Assembly: GCA_027604685.1 (NCBI GenBank)
Contig: JADHYX010000148.1
Location: 5,716-41,495 of the forward strand
DNA length: 35,780 nt
Origin: Lobulomyces angularis
Taxonomy: Eukaryota > Chytridiomycota > Chytridiomycetes > Lobulomycetales > Lobulomycetaceae
Reading direction: 5' to 3'
Below are positions 21,540 through 32,700 of the stretch, piece by piece. The position numbers and the translations under genes are program-made. The notes below the pieces were generated by a model. That model did no database searches. It was not told the origin of the DNA and worked only from the letters and a program-made list of their open reading frames with translations. How positions within the stretch are numbered: position 1 is the stretch's first letter; each line of letters begins with the position of its first letter.

Positions 21540-23527
21540 ATGAATCAAGTGATTCATCAAAGCTTCGAAAAGTAAAGAAATTATTAAAATACAATAAATA
21601 ATTCCTAATTGAAATTTTTTTTTTTTTTAGTAATGAAAAAGGATTGAATTTGTTGTTTAATAAAGATAAACTAGAAAAAAATCCAACCAAAGCCCAATCA
21701 TTCTTTTCGAAATCAATTTTATTACATCCAAAAGAGCCCATTTTTTATTGGCATAAAGCAGAATCGTTTTTAGAATCTGGGGAACTCACTTGCTCTATTA
21801 TTTTTTTTAAGATAGCTATTCAAAAGATTCGTGAGTTCAATAGTACAGAAAATGAAGGTCAGGATTAAAAATTTTAAGAACAAATTTGAATTAATGAAAG
21901 GATTTTTAGATAAAATTCAAGTAAAGATAAAATCCGAAAAAGATAACTTATACTTGAATATGAGGTTGGCGTCAGTTTATTACTTATATGGACAAATTTT
22001 ATTAGATATGAAAAGATACGAAGAAGCTTTAAAAAATTTTCAGTTTGCTTACGACATGAATTGGAACCAACATTCTGTGCTGATCCGAATGCAAGTAGAG
22101 AACTTAATTTTTTAAAAGTTAATTTTTATTATAATCATAGGGCTTTTGCGAATATTGGTTTAAAAAACTATGAGGATGCTATCGAAAACATTTGCTTAGT
22201 AGTACTTCACTGTCCGAATTATTTAAATGCAATTATATTAAGAGCACGGCTGTACATGCGTTTAGAAAAAGTTAGTTTGATTTTTAAATATTAATATCTT
22301 TTTTATAAAATATTAAAATCTTTATATTTCACCAGTTTGATTTTGTTAACATAGATTTGGAAAGAATTGTGGAATTAGATAGTAAACATTTTGTGATAAA
22401 GGAGTTAAGAGATTTTGTTATTAGAGTCGCTGTCAATTACAAAAACATTGCTTCACATATGATGTTAAAAGGTAATGTTGGAATGGCAATTTTTTATCTT
22501 TCTCATGCGATTGAATTGGATAAAAATGATTGGACGCTGTATTTCAAAAGGTAAACTGGATTTTGAAAAATTGAACTTACGCAATATAGAGGAGTGCTAT
22601 TTTCGGAATTAGGCCAATTCGATAGCTCTATTATAGATTTACGGAAAGCACTAGATGATATAAGTGCAAAAAAGTTAGATGGGACTTTAGAAATCACACC
22701 TGAAAGAGAACAAAACGTGTGGGATCATCTTGGGAGTGTCTATAATCAAATGGGAATTATCTGCTTTAAGTATGAACAAATAAAATATATCAATGAATAT
22801 AACAAACTAGAAAAAAAAAATATGAAGACGCAGTGTACAATTTTACAGGAGGAATTAAATGCAATCCTTGTATTACAACCTTATATAAAAATAGAGCGGA
22901 TTGCTTTTATAATTTAAACGAAATCAAACTTGCCTTGAAAGATTTAAACCAAGTATTAAGTATTGAAGATGAAGATCAAGAAACCAAGACAAAGTTAGCT
23001 AATTATAACTTCATCTTGGGTGAAGAATTTTTCAGTACAGGAGACTACATTAAATGCATTGAAAAATATAATTTAGTAAGAAGTTAAAACGAATTTTTAA
23101 TTTAATATTTTCCTTTTATTTCTAAGGCGGTGAAGCTTAATGGCTCTGAAACTGTAAATATGAAAAGTTTTCCAAAAACAAATTATTAACATATTTTTTA
23201 AGAAATACTTTTTTGAAAGAGCAAGGTGTCATCACATAATGGGTAATGTTAATATTGTTTAGTTTCTAATAACTAAGAAATTATATAGAAAATATTGAAG
23301 AGTGCATTGCAGATCTCAAGCAAGTTTTAAAACTGCATCCTAACAATGTTGATGCAGTTGGAATGCTTAATAGACTAATTGGTGGAAAGCCTCTAGATAA
23401 CATTTTACCATTTCCTCCTCAGAAAGTGCTGAAAAAAATAGAAGAAAAGCAGGAAAATTTAATAACCTTTCCATCGATAAGTTTGCTCGGTGTAAATCGT
23501 GTAAAGAAAAGTAAAGAGAAAAGTTGA
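21540..23527 (+). CDS. TTC16: TTC16-like tetratricopeptide repeat protein
   Basis: Ten exons (21540-21571, 21631-21830, 21910-22090, 22141-22270, 22336-22550, 22590-22769, 22811-23075, 23127-23153, 23203-23242, 23289-23527) give 502 residues made of consecutive TPR helices. Examples are FSKSILLHPKEPIFYWHKA, YGQILLDMKRYEEALKNF, IILRARLYMRLEKFDF, FKRGVLFSELGQFDSS and KNRADCFYNLNEIKLALKDL. Repeat order, spacing and the C-terminal stretch after the last repeat match the N-terminal half of animal TTC16, a poorly studied protein of ciliated lineages. A scaffold function in the flagellum is inferred. The intron at 22091-22140 uses a GCAAGT donor; without it the frame is lost, and the nearby GT site does not keep phase. 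The donor of intron 2 is uncertain: 21831, 21843 or 21858 all keep the frame. It lies directly upstream of MNS1. Confidence 0.82.
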
Positions 23528-23739
23528 TAATAATGGTATGGATGAAATTTTTAATTATTGTAGTTATTTAATATAATATTTGCACTTTGAATGACATAAT
23601 GATGATAAGACATTGAAATAATCTCTAAACTTTTACAAAGTTTCGTGACAAGAACTTAGGGTTTTACATTTCAAACTCCATTTTAAAACTCAATAAAATA
23701 ATTTTTTTTAAATATTAATTTTACTATAAGCCTTGATTA

Positions 23740-25466
23740 ATGAATAAATACAAGCAAAAGCAGCAATTTCAGCAGAAAGAATTTGCTCGAGAAGACCTCA
23801 TTAAAGTATTAGAAAGTGACGTAGTTTACAAAAACACTATTACTTTTGAAGATAGGGCATCAAATATTCGCCAAAAAAGAGAATTACAACAAAAAAAAGA
23901 AGAATTCGAAAAGGAAAAAAAACTCATTGAGGTGAAAATTTATTTAACTGCTGCTAATTAACCATAATAAAAATTTAGCGTGAGCGTTTAAGGGAGGAAA
24001 GGATAGAAAATGACCGATACGAAGAAGAAGCCAGAAAAGCATATGAACTCGAACAAGCAACGGAAATACGTGAATTAAAATTAAAGGAAAGCATTACTTC
24101 TAAAAGTGAAGAAATTAGAGACTTAGAAAGAAAGCTGGCAAATGCTTATATGAACCAAGAGAGAGCTTTACAAATTCAACAAAGAATGTTACTTAATGAA
24201 AGGGATGCTCATAGAGAAGAACTATATGATTTGGAAATGAAGAAAAAATTACAATACTTAGACGAATTGGAAGAAAAAAAGATTCACTATAACCAAGAAA
24301 GGAGCAAACAATATCAAGAGGCACTAGAAGGACAACTTGAAGAATTGGAAGAAAAGAAAAAAGCAGATTACGAACAATTTTTAAAAGAAAAAGCAATGGT
24401 AGATCAAATTGTGCAAAAAATTTTGGAAGAAGATGCAGCGTAATACTATATTCTACCTTGTATCAAGCTAAAAAGTTTTTTTTAAGTGAGCAAAAGTTTA
24501 GAATGATCAAACAAAAAGAAACTAAGCAGTTTATTGAAGATTACATCGCAGAAAGAGAAGATTGGAGAAGACAAGAAGTTGCAAGAGTGAAAGCTGAAAA
24601 TAAAAAAATAGAAGATTATGCTAAAATGCAATTGGAGAGAAGTGAAGATGCAAAGAAGAAGAAGCAAAATACTTTGGAAGAAAATGGCGTCATTTACGAT
24701 AAAGTAAAATATAAATTATTGTAATTTAAAGTGATACTAAATTTTACTAAAGCTTGCCGCTGAAATGGAACGCAAAGAACGTGAAAAACGTGATTTAGAA
24801 ACTTTACGACTCGAATTATACAAAGAAGAAGAGGAAGAAGCTGCCAGAAAAAGAGATATTGTAAAAAATTTATGAGATGTTTCAAATCCTAATAATCTTA
24901 TTTTAAGGAATTAATGGAATCACGAATAAGAAAAAGATTAATGATGATTGAGTCATATCGGGCTCAAATTGAAGAAAAAAGACAGCGGATTATGAAAGAA
25001 AGAGAAGATGAAGAAACGTATAGAAAGAACGTATGTTATTTTTAAAAAAATAAAGAAAATAAATTTCTTTTTTAAAAAAAAAAATTAGATGTTGGAGAAG
25101 TTTGAGAAGGAGGAAAAAATAGAACAAATGAACGCACAAAAGAGAAGGATGAAACAACTAGAACATCGTAGAACAGTAGAAGAAATAATTAAGGAACGAC
25201 GAAATCTAATTCAAATTGAAATCGAAACTGAAAAAGAATTAATTAGAAGGGAAAAGGAACTACAAAAGTACAGAGACCAAGTTATCGAACAAGAAAGACA
25301 AAGATTATTGAAGGAGCACGCAGCGGGATTAGCTGGATTCCTGCCAAAGGTATGAAAATTTTCTTTCAAGTTTTTATTTTGTGTTTAGGGTGTACTGCGA
25401 GATGAAAAAGATTTGGAACTTTTTGATGCTGAATTTAAAGCAAGATTTGAAAGTCAACCTATATAA
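23740..25466 (+). CDS. MNS1: MNS1 flagellar doublet-microtubule coiled-coil protein
   Basis: Seven exons (23740-23931, 23979-24439, 24487-24703, 24753-24860, 24908-25030, 25089-25349, 25389-25466) encode 479 residues; human MNS1 has 495. It is a continuous charged coiled coil of the TPH type. Strong matches to animal MNS1 are LERKLANAYMNQERALQI, LKEKAMVDQIVQKILEEDA, EKIEQMNAQKRRMKQLEHRR and the terminal LLKEHAAGLAGFLPKG. MNS1 (FAP127 in green algae) is a microtubule inner protein of axonemal doublets needed for motile flagella and sperm tails. It is 212 nt downstream of TTC16 on the same strand, with a candidate AATAAA at 23692-23697 in the spacer. Intron 2 was taken as 24440-24486 (47 nt) rather than the 28-nt option because only the longer one keeps phase and a normal pyrimidine tract. 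Confidence 0.92.
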
Positions 25467-25923
25467 TTGTAGATATAGTCTTAACCCATTTTTTTTTTAC
25501 ATAATGTTGCAATATAACAATAAAAGACAAAAGATTTTAACTGCAATTAAAGATAAAAAAACATCATAACGTTATGTAATTGTTTTTGGCAAAATCAATA
25601 AACAATAGAAAAAAATTACAATTTCTTTATAGCAACTAAAAAAAAAAATATATATATAGATTTTTTTAAAGTTTAGGAGAGTAACTTGCATGGCCAGCTA
25701 TAACTCTGCGCTGTTGGGTTTAGAGAATTTCACAAGAATTTCAAGTAGAATTCTTATTTACGCAACAAGCGATGTTTTCTAAACCAACAACAGTCAGTAA
25801 AATAGCTTAGCTTCCACATCAATGAATTAAACAAAAAAATACGTTTTGTTTCACAATATAGTTTTATGGTAGTTACAAAAATTTAAATTAAAAAAAAAAA
25901 AAAAAAAAAAATAGAAAATAAAA
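25467..25923. other. Intergenic spacer with long imperfect hairpin
   Basis: 457 nt between the MNS1 stop and the bL12m start. A candidate poly(A) signal AATAAA lies at 25597-25602. A less AT-rich island at about 25680-25830 contains nested inverted repeats (see separate entry). An A run of 21 directly precedes the bL12m leader. Confidence 0.5.
25711..25793. repeat. Nested inverted repeat, possible structured RNA
   Basis: Arms CTGTTGGGTTTAGAGAA (25711-25727) and TTTTCTAAACCAACAACAG (25775-25793) pair over most of their length, with a 2-nt bulge. Inside, AAGAATT (25734-25740) and AATTCTT (25749-25755) form a perfect inner stem. The result is a lower stem, an internal pocket and an upper stem, a shape compatible with one half of an H/ACA-type RNA, with AAAATA just downstream. 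Transcription is not shown and the RNA class is a guess. It could also be a decayed repeat. Confidence 0.35.
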
Positions 25924-26660
25924 ATGAATTACATTTTTAGATCTTCATTAACCCGATCTGTATCAAAGTTGAATTTTTTTAAAACTAGTTTAACTCACGG
26001 TAGTAAACGAGATTTCACAATAAAAAGTTTTACTTTACAAGAAGCAACTGAATTAAGTGAAAAAGTTCCAAAAAATATTCAATCATTGGTGGATCAAATT
26101 TCAAAATTAACATTATTGGAAAATGCAACCCTAGTTAAGGAATTAAAAGTAAATTTAAATATTTTTGAACATTATTTACAACATTTTAGTTAAAATTAAA
26201 TATCAAAGATATCGCTATGCCTGCCATGATGGCTGCTCCTGCAGCCGCTCCTGCAGCTGGCACCACCGCAGCTGCTGCTGAACCTGCAGTAGAAGTATTT
26301 ATAAGCACTTTTTTTTCTTAAAACTTTAATTTTTGTAGGAAGAAAAAGCTGCTGAAAAGACAACCTTTTCCATTAAATTGGAAAAATATGAAGCCGCAGC
26401 CAAATCTAAATTGATTCGAGAAATAAAAATATTAATCCCTGGATTTACCATTTTGGAGGTAAATCAATTTATAGAAATATCATTTGAATGAAAAACCATC
26501 ATTAACTTTAACTTTTGTAAATTAAATTTTTTTTATTTTACAGGCTAAAAAATTTTTAGAAAGTGTTCCGAAGGTAATTAAAAAAGATGTTCCAAAAGAA
26601 GAAGCGGAAAAAATTAAGAAACTTTTAGATTCTTTAGGTGGTGCTGTTACTTTAGAATAA
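25924..26660 (+). CDS. Mitochondrial large ribosomal subunit protein bL12m (L7/L12)
   Basis: Four exons (25924-26148, 26190-26294, 26339-26458, 26544-26660) give 188 residues. The first 35 or so are a basic, Ser/Thr-rich mitochondrial presequence (MNYIFRSSLTRSVSKLNFF). An N-terminal dimerisation helix (ISKLTLLENATLVKELK), an Ala/Pro-rich hinge (AMPAMMAAPAAAPAAG), and the C-terminal factor-binding domain follow (KLIREIK-like SKLIREIKILIPGF, AKKFLESVPKVIKKDVPKE, KIKKLLDSLGGAVTLE). bL12 forms the flexible stalk that recruits translation factors to the ribosome. Its presence means the organism keeps a translating mitochondrion, which argues against anaerobic gut fungi. The 41-nt first intron ends in ATTTTAG, exactly where the family sequence resumes. 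Confidence 0.95.
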
Positions 26661-26897
26661 AAATGGGATTATCCAATTCTAAAAAAAATCTTTAAATTTA
26701 ATTTTATTTTTTGTCCTCTAGTTTATTACAACAATAAATATTTTCAATAATGATAAAAACAACGTTAAATTTATATTTCAATTTTTTTCGAGATTTCCAT
26801 AAAAAAAAAAAAGAAAAAATGGGAAGGAATAAAAAAAAATTAATAAAAAACTTTAAAATGTTTGCTATGTATGTACATGAATCTTCCAATATAAGTT

Positions 26898-29077
26898 TTA
26901 CTTCTTTTTCCGAGTCTTCTTACTATTGACGTCTGTAAAAATATCATTTATTTGAAGGTTTGCTTTATCGAATTCAGCTGTATTGCCGTCATTGTTTCCA
27001 TCGTTTGCATGTAATGTTTTCTGAATTAAATTATTTTGATGGTTACCAGATATCTCTTCCTTTAAGGTGTACCCTTTAACTACTTTTCCTATTCCTTTAG
27101 TTCTGCCTTCTCTGAATAGTAATCGAGTTCCAGGTTTTAAGTACTCTATAAACAGTTAATTTACAAATATTCATCTAATATCTACCAGGATACTGAAGAA
27201 AACGAAATCTAACAATTGCTCGATCTCCTGTGCGTAGTAAATCTCTATCCATACTAACTATTCTTGCCGCCTGCCGAATCGTTCCACAGTGTAGCATTGT
27301 CTGATACCTTTTGTTTATTGTGGAGGAGTGGTAAAGTATTAATATCTCCGCATCAAACTCGTATGATGCTGTTGGTTGTATGGATTTACTAACCAGAACC
27401 ATACCTTTCCTTATTGCACTTCTCTTAGTTTTCTTTAAAGCAAATGTTGCAGTTTGCCCAGCACTAAGATTACAAACTTAAATAAAACTTTTTAATACGA
27501 ATGTAACAAACCTAGCGCAAGGTACATTGATCCTCTTTCGCTGAATAGACTTCACTATTGTTGGAATAAACTGGCCTTGAGTATCAGGTCCAAGTAAAAA
27601 AGAATCACCTACATGAACAACGCCATTGCATATGGTTCCATTAACAACCGTTCCAACCCCTATTTAAATATATTAAACGATATCAACCAAAGTTGTACCT
27701 GGGACTGAAAAGGTGTCAGTGATTTGATATTCTACTGGTTTATTAGTTGCATACTTTAAGTTATAATTTGAAGGTAAGAGATTTAAAAATAATTTTAAAA
27801 GAGGTAAATTTTCTCCAGTCAAATTAGAAATCTGAAAAATTGGACAAATTCTTTCGCTGACAAAAGAGCTCGTCGCTACCAGCACATCTTCGTCGTTGTT
27901 GACAAATATAGGAATCTTACGGCAACCTGAACTTCTTAAAACCTTGGTCAATTGAGTTATTGTAGCTTCCAAAATATTTTTGGGGCACATATCAATTTTT
28001 GTAATGACTATAAAAACTGGGACATTCAGTGCTAATGCTAAACCAAGATGCTCTAAAAATATAATAATCAATATACATTTTTATTTTAATCACCATACCT
28101 TTTGTCATTCCGATAATACCAGCATTTGCTCCAATCATTAACATCACAAAATCAGGAGAATGACCTGTCATACCAAAGCAAGTAGTTCTCAAGTACTTTT
28201 CATGACCTGCCAAATCTATGAATGATAGTACTTTGCTGCTATTGGAACAAACGTCTTCCCAAGTAACTTTGGTTTTTACTAGGTATGTTGGTGTTATTAT
28301 GCATCCTTTTGCGTTAAAGCCCATTATCTCAGAGCCTTTAATAAATGGTTAGAAATTAATCTTCTAAAGTTGCACTAACCAACAGAGCTAGTTCTACCAG
28401 TTTCCATCTCATGTTTATGTTTAAACAAGTTAACTCGTGCCTTTCCCCTACCATCATCCAGCAGATCTTTGGTTAATACGCCTAGCATGGTGGATTTTCC
28501 AGCATCCACATTACCAACGACAGCCACCTATTAAAGTAAAATATTAAAAAAAATTCTTTTGATATTTAAGTTACTCGAATTTCCAGTAAATCTTCAATCT
28601 TGCCACACCTTTTACGAATTAATACATGCCCATAATTATAGCAATCCCTATCAGTGGTTTTCAATTCATTTTCTTTTGTAGAGTTGTTTCCTTGGTTACG
28701 AAACTTTATGTTGCTTCTTTTTTTTAATAATGTTGCCTCCGACTCTAACTCATGTGCAATGTTAGTAAGTTCATTCATATAATGTTCAAAATCTTCATCT
28801 GATAAATTCAGTGAATTTCCATCGTCTAATGATTATTTAAAAATTGACTGGAAATATAAATTAAATTTTAATTACCATCAACGCCAACATCTAATAATAT
28901 TTCGCCATTTCCATCCAATAGGAGCTTCTTTATAGTGTCTAGATTTGGTTTAAGTTTTTGCTGCTGAATTATTCTTCCATCAGACAACTTTTCATCTTCA
29001 ACTTCAGCTAAGGAAGCAGAGGCTAATTGCTGTGCTAAACTATTTGCATCTTGTAGGGATAAATTCAATTTTACCAT
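26898..29077 (-). CDS. GTPBP1: GTPBP1/GTPBP2-family translational GTPase
   Basis: Eight exons (29077-28876, 28825-28575, 28527-28380, 28335-28099, 28052-27699, 27659-27512, 27463-27186, 27145-26898) encode 621 residues (human GTPBP1 669). After an acidic N-terminal region, the G domain starts near residue 152 with G1 [13 protein letters not shown] (156-163 core). It continues with GRTSSVGSEIMGF (G2 area), [19 protein letters not shown] (G3), [15 protein letters not shown], and TKIDMCP (G4 in the TKxD form typical of this family). EF-Tu-like domains 2 and 3 follow ([37 protein letters not shown]) and a Lys-rich C-terminus. The family is related to eEF1A and is linked in animals to aminoacyl-tRNA delivery, stalled ribosomes and exosome-mediated mRNA decay. 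All GTP-binding residues look intact. Confidence 0.95.
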
Positions 29078-29737
29078 GAATATGATATTGTAATTGTTGT
29101 TCTACACGTTTTCTTTTCACCAAATATTTATAAGTGAAAAGGACATAATGAAAATCAAACTTTTCAAAAAAATTAAACTGCTGTCACAATTTGAATTTGT
29201 TAAGCAAAAATAAAAAATATTAGTAATCGAAAATTAAGAATGCAGTATGATTTGGAAAGTTTTTTTATTGTTTAGAATGGGCTTTAAAAAATGTGCTGGA
29301 AATTGTTAGGTGGCCAGCTTAAGTATACTTCATTTAATTTTATACTTTCGCTATTATTAATGAATTTGGGTTCAAAAATTATTAAATAATCGAAAGTAAA
29401 TTGAATCAAAATGGCCTTGGTTCTTTTAACAATTGTTCAATAATTTTTTTTCTTCTTTAGTTTGTAATTTTGTAATTAACTTTATTTGTTAAATTAATAA
29501 ATAAGAAGTATTATGCATTCCAATTTTTAAGTGGACTCTACTAATGTAAGTTTTATAATAAAGCAAGAAAATTTTACAAGAGTCACCATAACTTCATGTT
29601 CAACTGTGCTAAATAACATAGAAACCTCACTTAAAACATCAATTTTTGATGTTCATTAAGATATTCTTTTATACAGTTAATCCATTAATAAATAACCCTT
29701 GGTTTTTTTTGTATGCAAAAAAAAAAATTTTGTTCCT
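29078..29737. other. Divergent intergenic region, GTPBP1 to SMC6, with hairpin
   Basis: 660 nt, the longest gene-free stretch here, between two divergent starts. It must contain both promoters. It has few long homopolymers except near 29710-29730. The only clear structure is the inverted repeat at 29343-29398. No convincing ORF or tRNA was found. Confidence 0.5.
29343..29398. repeat. Inverted repeat in the GTPBP1/SMC6 spacer
   Basis: TACTTTCG (29343-29350) is perfectly complementary to CGAAAGTA (29391-29398). The adjoining TATTATTAAT and ATTATTAAATA extend the stem imperfectly to nearly 20 bp around a loop containing GAATTTGGGTTC. It may be a regulatory palindrome, a small RNA or a remnant of a repeat. 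Confidence 0.4.
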
Positions 29738-32700
29738 ATGACAACATCCTCGACTAACAAAAGGAAACTACTTCAACCTGAGGATGATGAATTGGATGAA
29801 ATTTCAAATAATAATAATCCTGACGTAGCAATGGTATTAAGATTTAATTGATGAATTTAATTTTAAAATTACTGGAAGGGCTTGTCACGTTTAAATGAGA
29901 GGGATTTAGAAGATAGTCAAGATTCAATCACTCATTCGCCTAAAAAACAAAAAATAATAGAAGATTCCTCCGACACTGGTACTATTGAAACTGTGATGTT
30001 GGAAAACTTTATGTGTCACTCAAACTTTTCTTGTAACTTTTGTCCAAAACTAAACTTCCTTACAGGGCAAAATGGAAGTGAGTACTAGACATTTAAAGTG
30101 GTTTTAAAAGTTTTATAAGGTGGGAAAAGTGCAATTTTAACTGCAATTACTGTGTGTTTAGGGGGAAAGGCCAATTTTACAAATCGCGGAAATAGCGTGC
30201 AGTCACTTTTAAAAAATGATTCCACGTAATAATTGTTAGTAATGGAGGCCTTTAATTTTTTTTTTTTAGGAATGGCTCTGTAAGTGTGAAATTATGCAAC
30301 AAGGGTTTTGACGCTTATAGATATCAAGATTACGGAAAGTCCATAATTATTCAACGTAAGATTGTACGAGATGGAAGCTCTTCATACAAAATTATGAATT
30401 TTCAGAGTAGGCAAATACAAAAGTCCAAAAAACAATTTATTATTTCTAATTTTCAGACAAGGTAATATCTGTTAAAAAGGAGGAGTTAGAGAATATTAAA
30501 GACCACTTTAATATATGTATCGACAATCCTTTAACAATCCTAACACAAGATACAGCAAGATCTTTTTTGGCCAACAGCACTACTTCCGATTTATATAAAG
30601 TATTCTTTACTGTAGGAATTGTTTAATATTTTTCCAGTTTTTTTTGAAGGGTAGTATGTTACAGCAAATTTCAGAGGATTACAATAAATTGCAAAGTGGA
30701 GTGGAGGAATTTGACAGAAGGGTTGGACATTTGACTCAGGTTTTTTTTTTGTACTAAAAGTAGATTTAATGATTACTTTAAGGAAATTATACCTGAACTT
30801 AAAGAAGAGGTAGAAAAGATAAAGGATCGCTATAAGGTATCCTACTACATTGTAACTATTGTTCATATATCAACGTAGGACTGCCAACAACATCGAGAGT
30901 TAGAAGATAGTATTCGTATAGTTAATAATCAGTTAACTTGGGCAAGGGTTGAAGAGGAAGAAAAAGTACACTTTTTTTTAAGAAATGTATTTTTATTATC
31001 GTATCTACTAGGACATTGCTGAGTTTAAGAATAAAGTTCTTGCCTGTAAGGCAAAAAGCGAAGCACATTGTAAAAGTTACGACGCTACTGAGGTTTAAGG
31101 ACATTCTACAAACTAATTCTGTATTAGGAAAAACTAAGAGAAACTGAAGCAGAAATTACGGATTTAAAAGGTCAAATCCAATTTTTATCTAACGATATAC
31201 AGCCGAAACAGGAAGAACTGACAAACAAAAAAAAAGCGTACGATGAGCTAGTTAAGAAAAGGAAAGATTTGCAGCGAGAGATGGAAGATATGAATAGAAG
31301 CATAACGATGCACAGAAAGAGTGTCGAAGAAATTAGGCTTAATATTGAACATATCAACAAACGGAATAACAGTAACTATGAGTAAAACGCAATTTACGTA
31401 ATATTGTTAATTAAGCACTAATAATTATACGATTTTAGGGAAGAAGTCAAAAAGAGAATGGAGGAAATTAAAGAAATAAAAGAGTATGTCAATTCCTTAG
31501 AATCAGAAAAAGTCCAGGTTTGCTTTATAAAATAAAAAATGATTAAAAAAAACAGTTACAGGCAAAGTATAAAGAAATTGATAAGGTTATTCAGGAAGGA
31601 AGTGAGCAGCTGGATGTGCTGAAGGCACAGGAGGGTGAAATTGTAAAAGATATCAGTTTACTTGAAAGAAACATTGACAAATTTAAGGAACAGAGTACCA
31701 ATAAGTTATCAATCTATGGTGATTCTATTGGAAAAATTGTCCAGCAAATAAACCTTTACGATGAGAGGGGGGAATGGGATAAAAAACCGATCGGTCCTAT
31801 GGGTAATTTACACTGAAGTTATAGTGATGAACTCTGTTTTAAATAGGACTTCACATATCTGTTCAGAATGATATCTATCAAACTGCAGTGGAAACATTGT
31901 TAAATAGGATGTGCAATTGTTTTTGTGTGGTTTCCGTTAAAGATCAAAATACTCTTAACGAAATATTTAAAAAATTCAACAGGTTAGTTGCAAGTTATAT
32001 ATACTAACCTGTTAGTAATTTGAGCAGCTACAGATTATCTGAAAACCATCTTCCGCGTTTAGTGGAACCACCGTCTCATTTTGATACTGTGCATAGAGTT
32101 ATCAAGGCAAGCTAAATAAACAATAAAATTGGTTTAAATTAACCAAGTTATGACATTTAGGTTGATAATGAAATTGTACTAAAAACTTTAATTATCAACG
32201 CCAAAATCGAAACTACGATTTTGGTGGAAACTTCTAAGGACGGGCATGATATAACGGACAAGGGGTTTCCACCCAATTGCAGCAGAGTATTTACCAAAGA
32301 CTGTGAAACTATTGGTAGTGTAAGCGGAGGTTTATCCACAAAAGTTACCCGCCCATACAGAGGACCCAGTAGACTAAACAAAAATATAGATGAGTATATT
32401 AGGTGCGAACTGATGTTCATTATTATAGTTTTTAAGAATATTTTTTTTATGTAGTCTTCAGAAAAAAAAACTTCAAAGTCTAGAGCAAAAAAAACATTCC
32501 TTGGAAACTAATATTAAAGCTCAAATAAGAAAATTTGAGAAATCCTCTCAAGCAAAAGGTAGAATCATGGTAGATACAAATTTAATTATTTTTATTCAGC
32601 TTTGATTTTATGGTTCTTTTTAGAGTGACATCAAAAGAAATGCCAATCAAATGAGGGCTTATAACAGCAAAATTGAGAAACTGGAAGAATCGATTCATGT

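Noticed and set aside
22043..22140. Longer GT-AG intron in TTC16 (donor at 22043), or an assembly frameshift
   Set aside because: It would delete half a TPR. The GCAAGT donor at 22091 restores both frame and repeat spacing.
24440..24467. 28-nt intron in MNS1
   Set aside because: It breaks phase. The acceptor at 24486 gives a normal 47-nt intron and matches MNS1.
25597..25602. AATAAA as a confident poly(A) signal
   Set aside because: The hexamer is frequent by chance in sequence this AT-rich, so it is noted only as a candidate.
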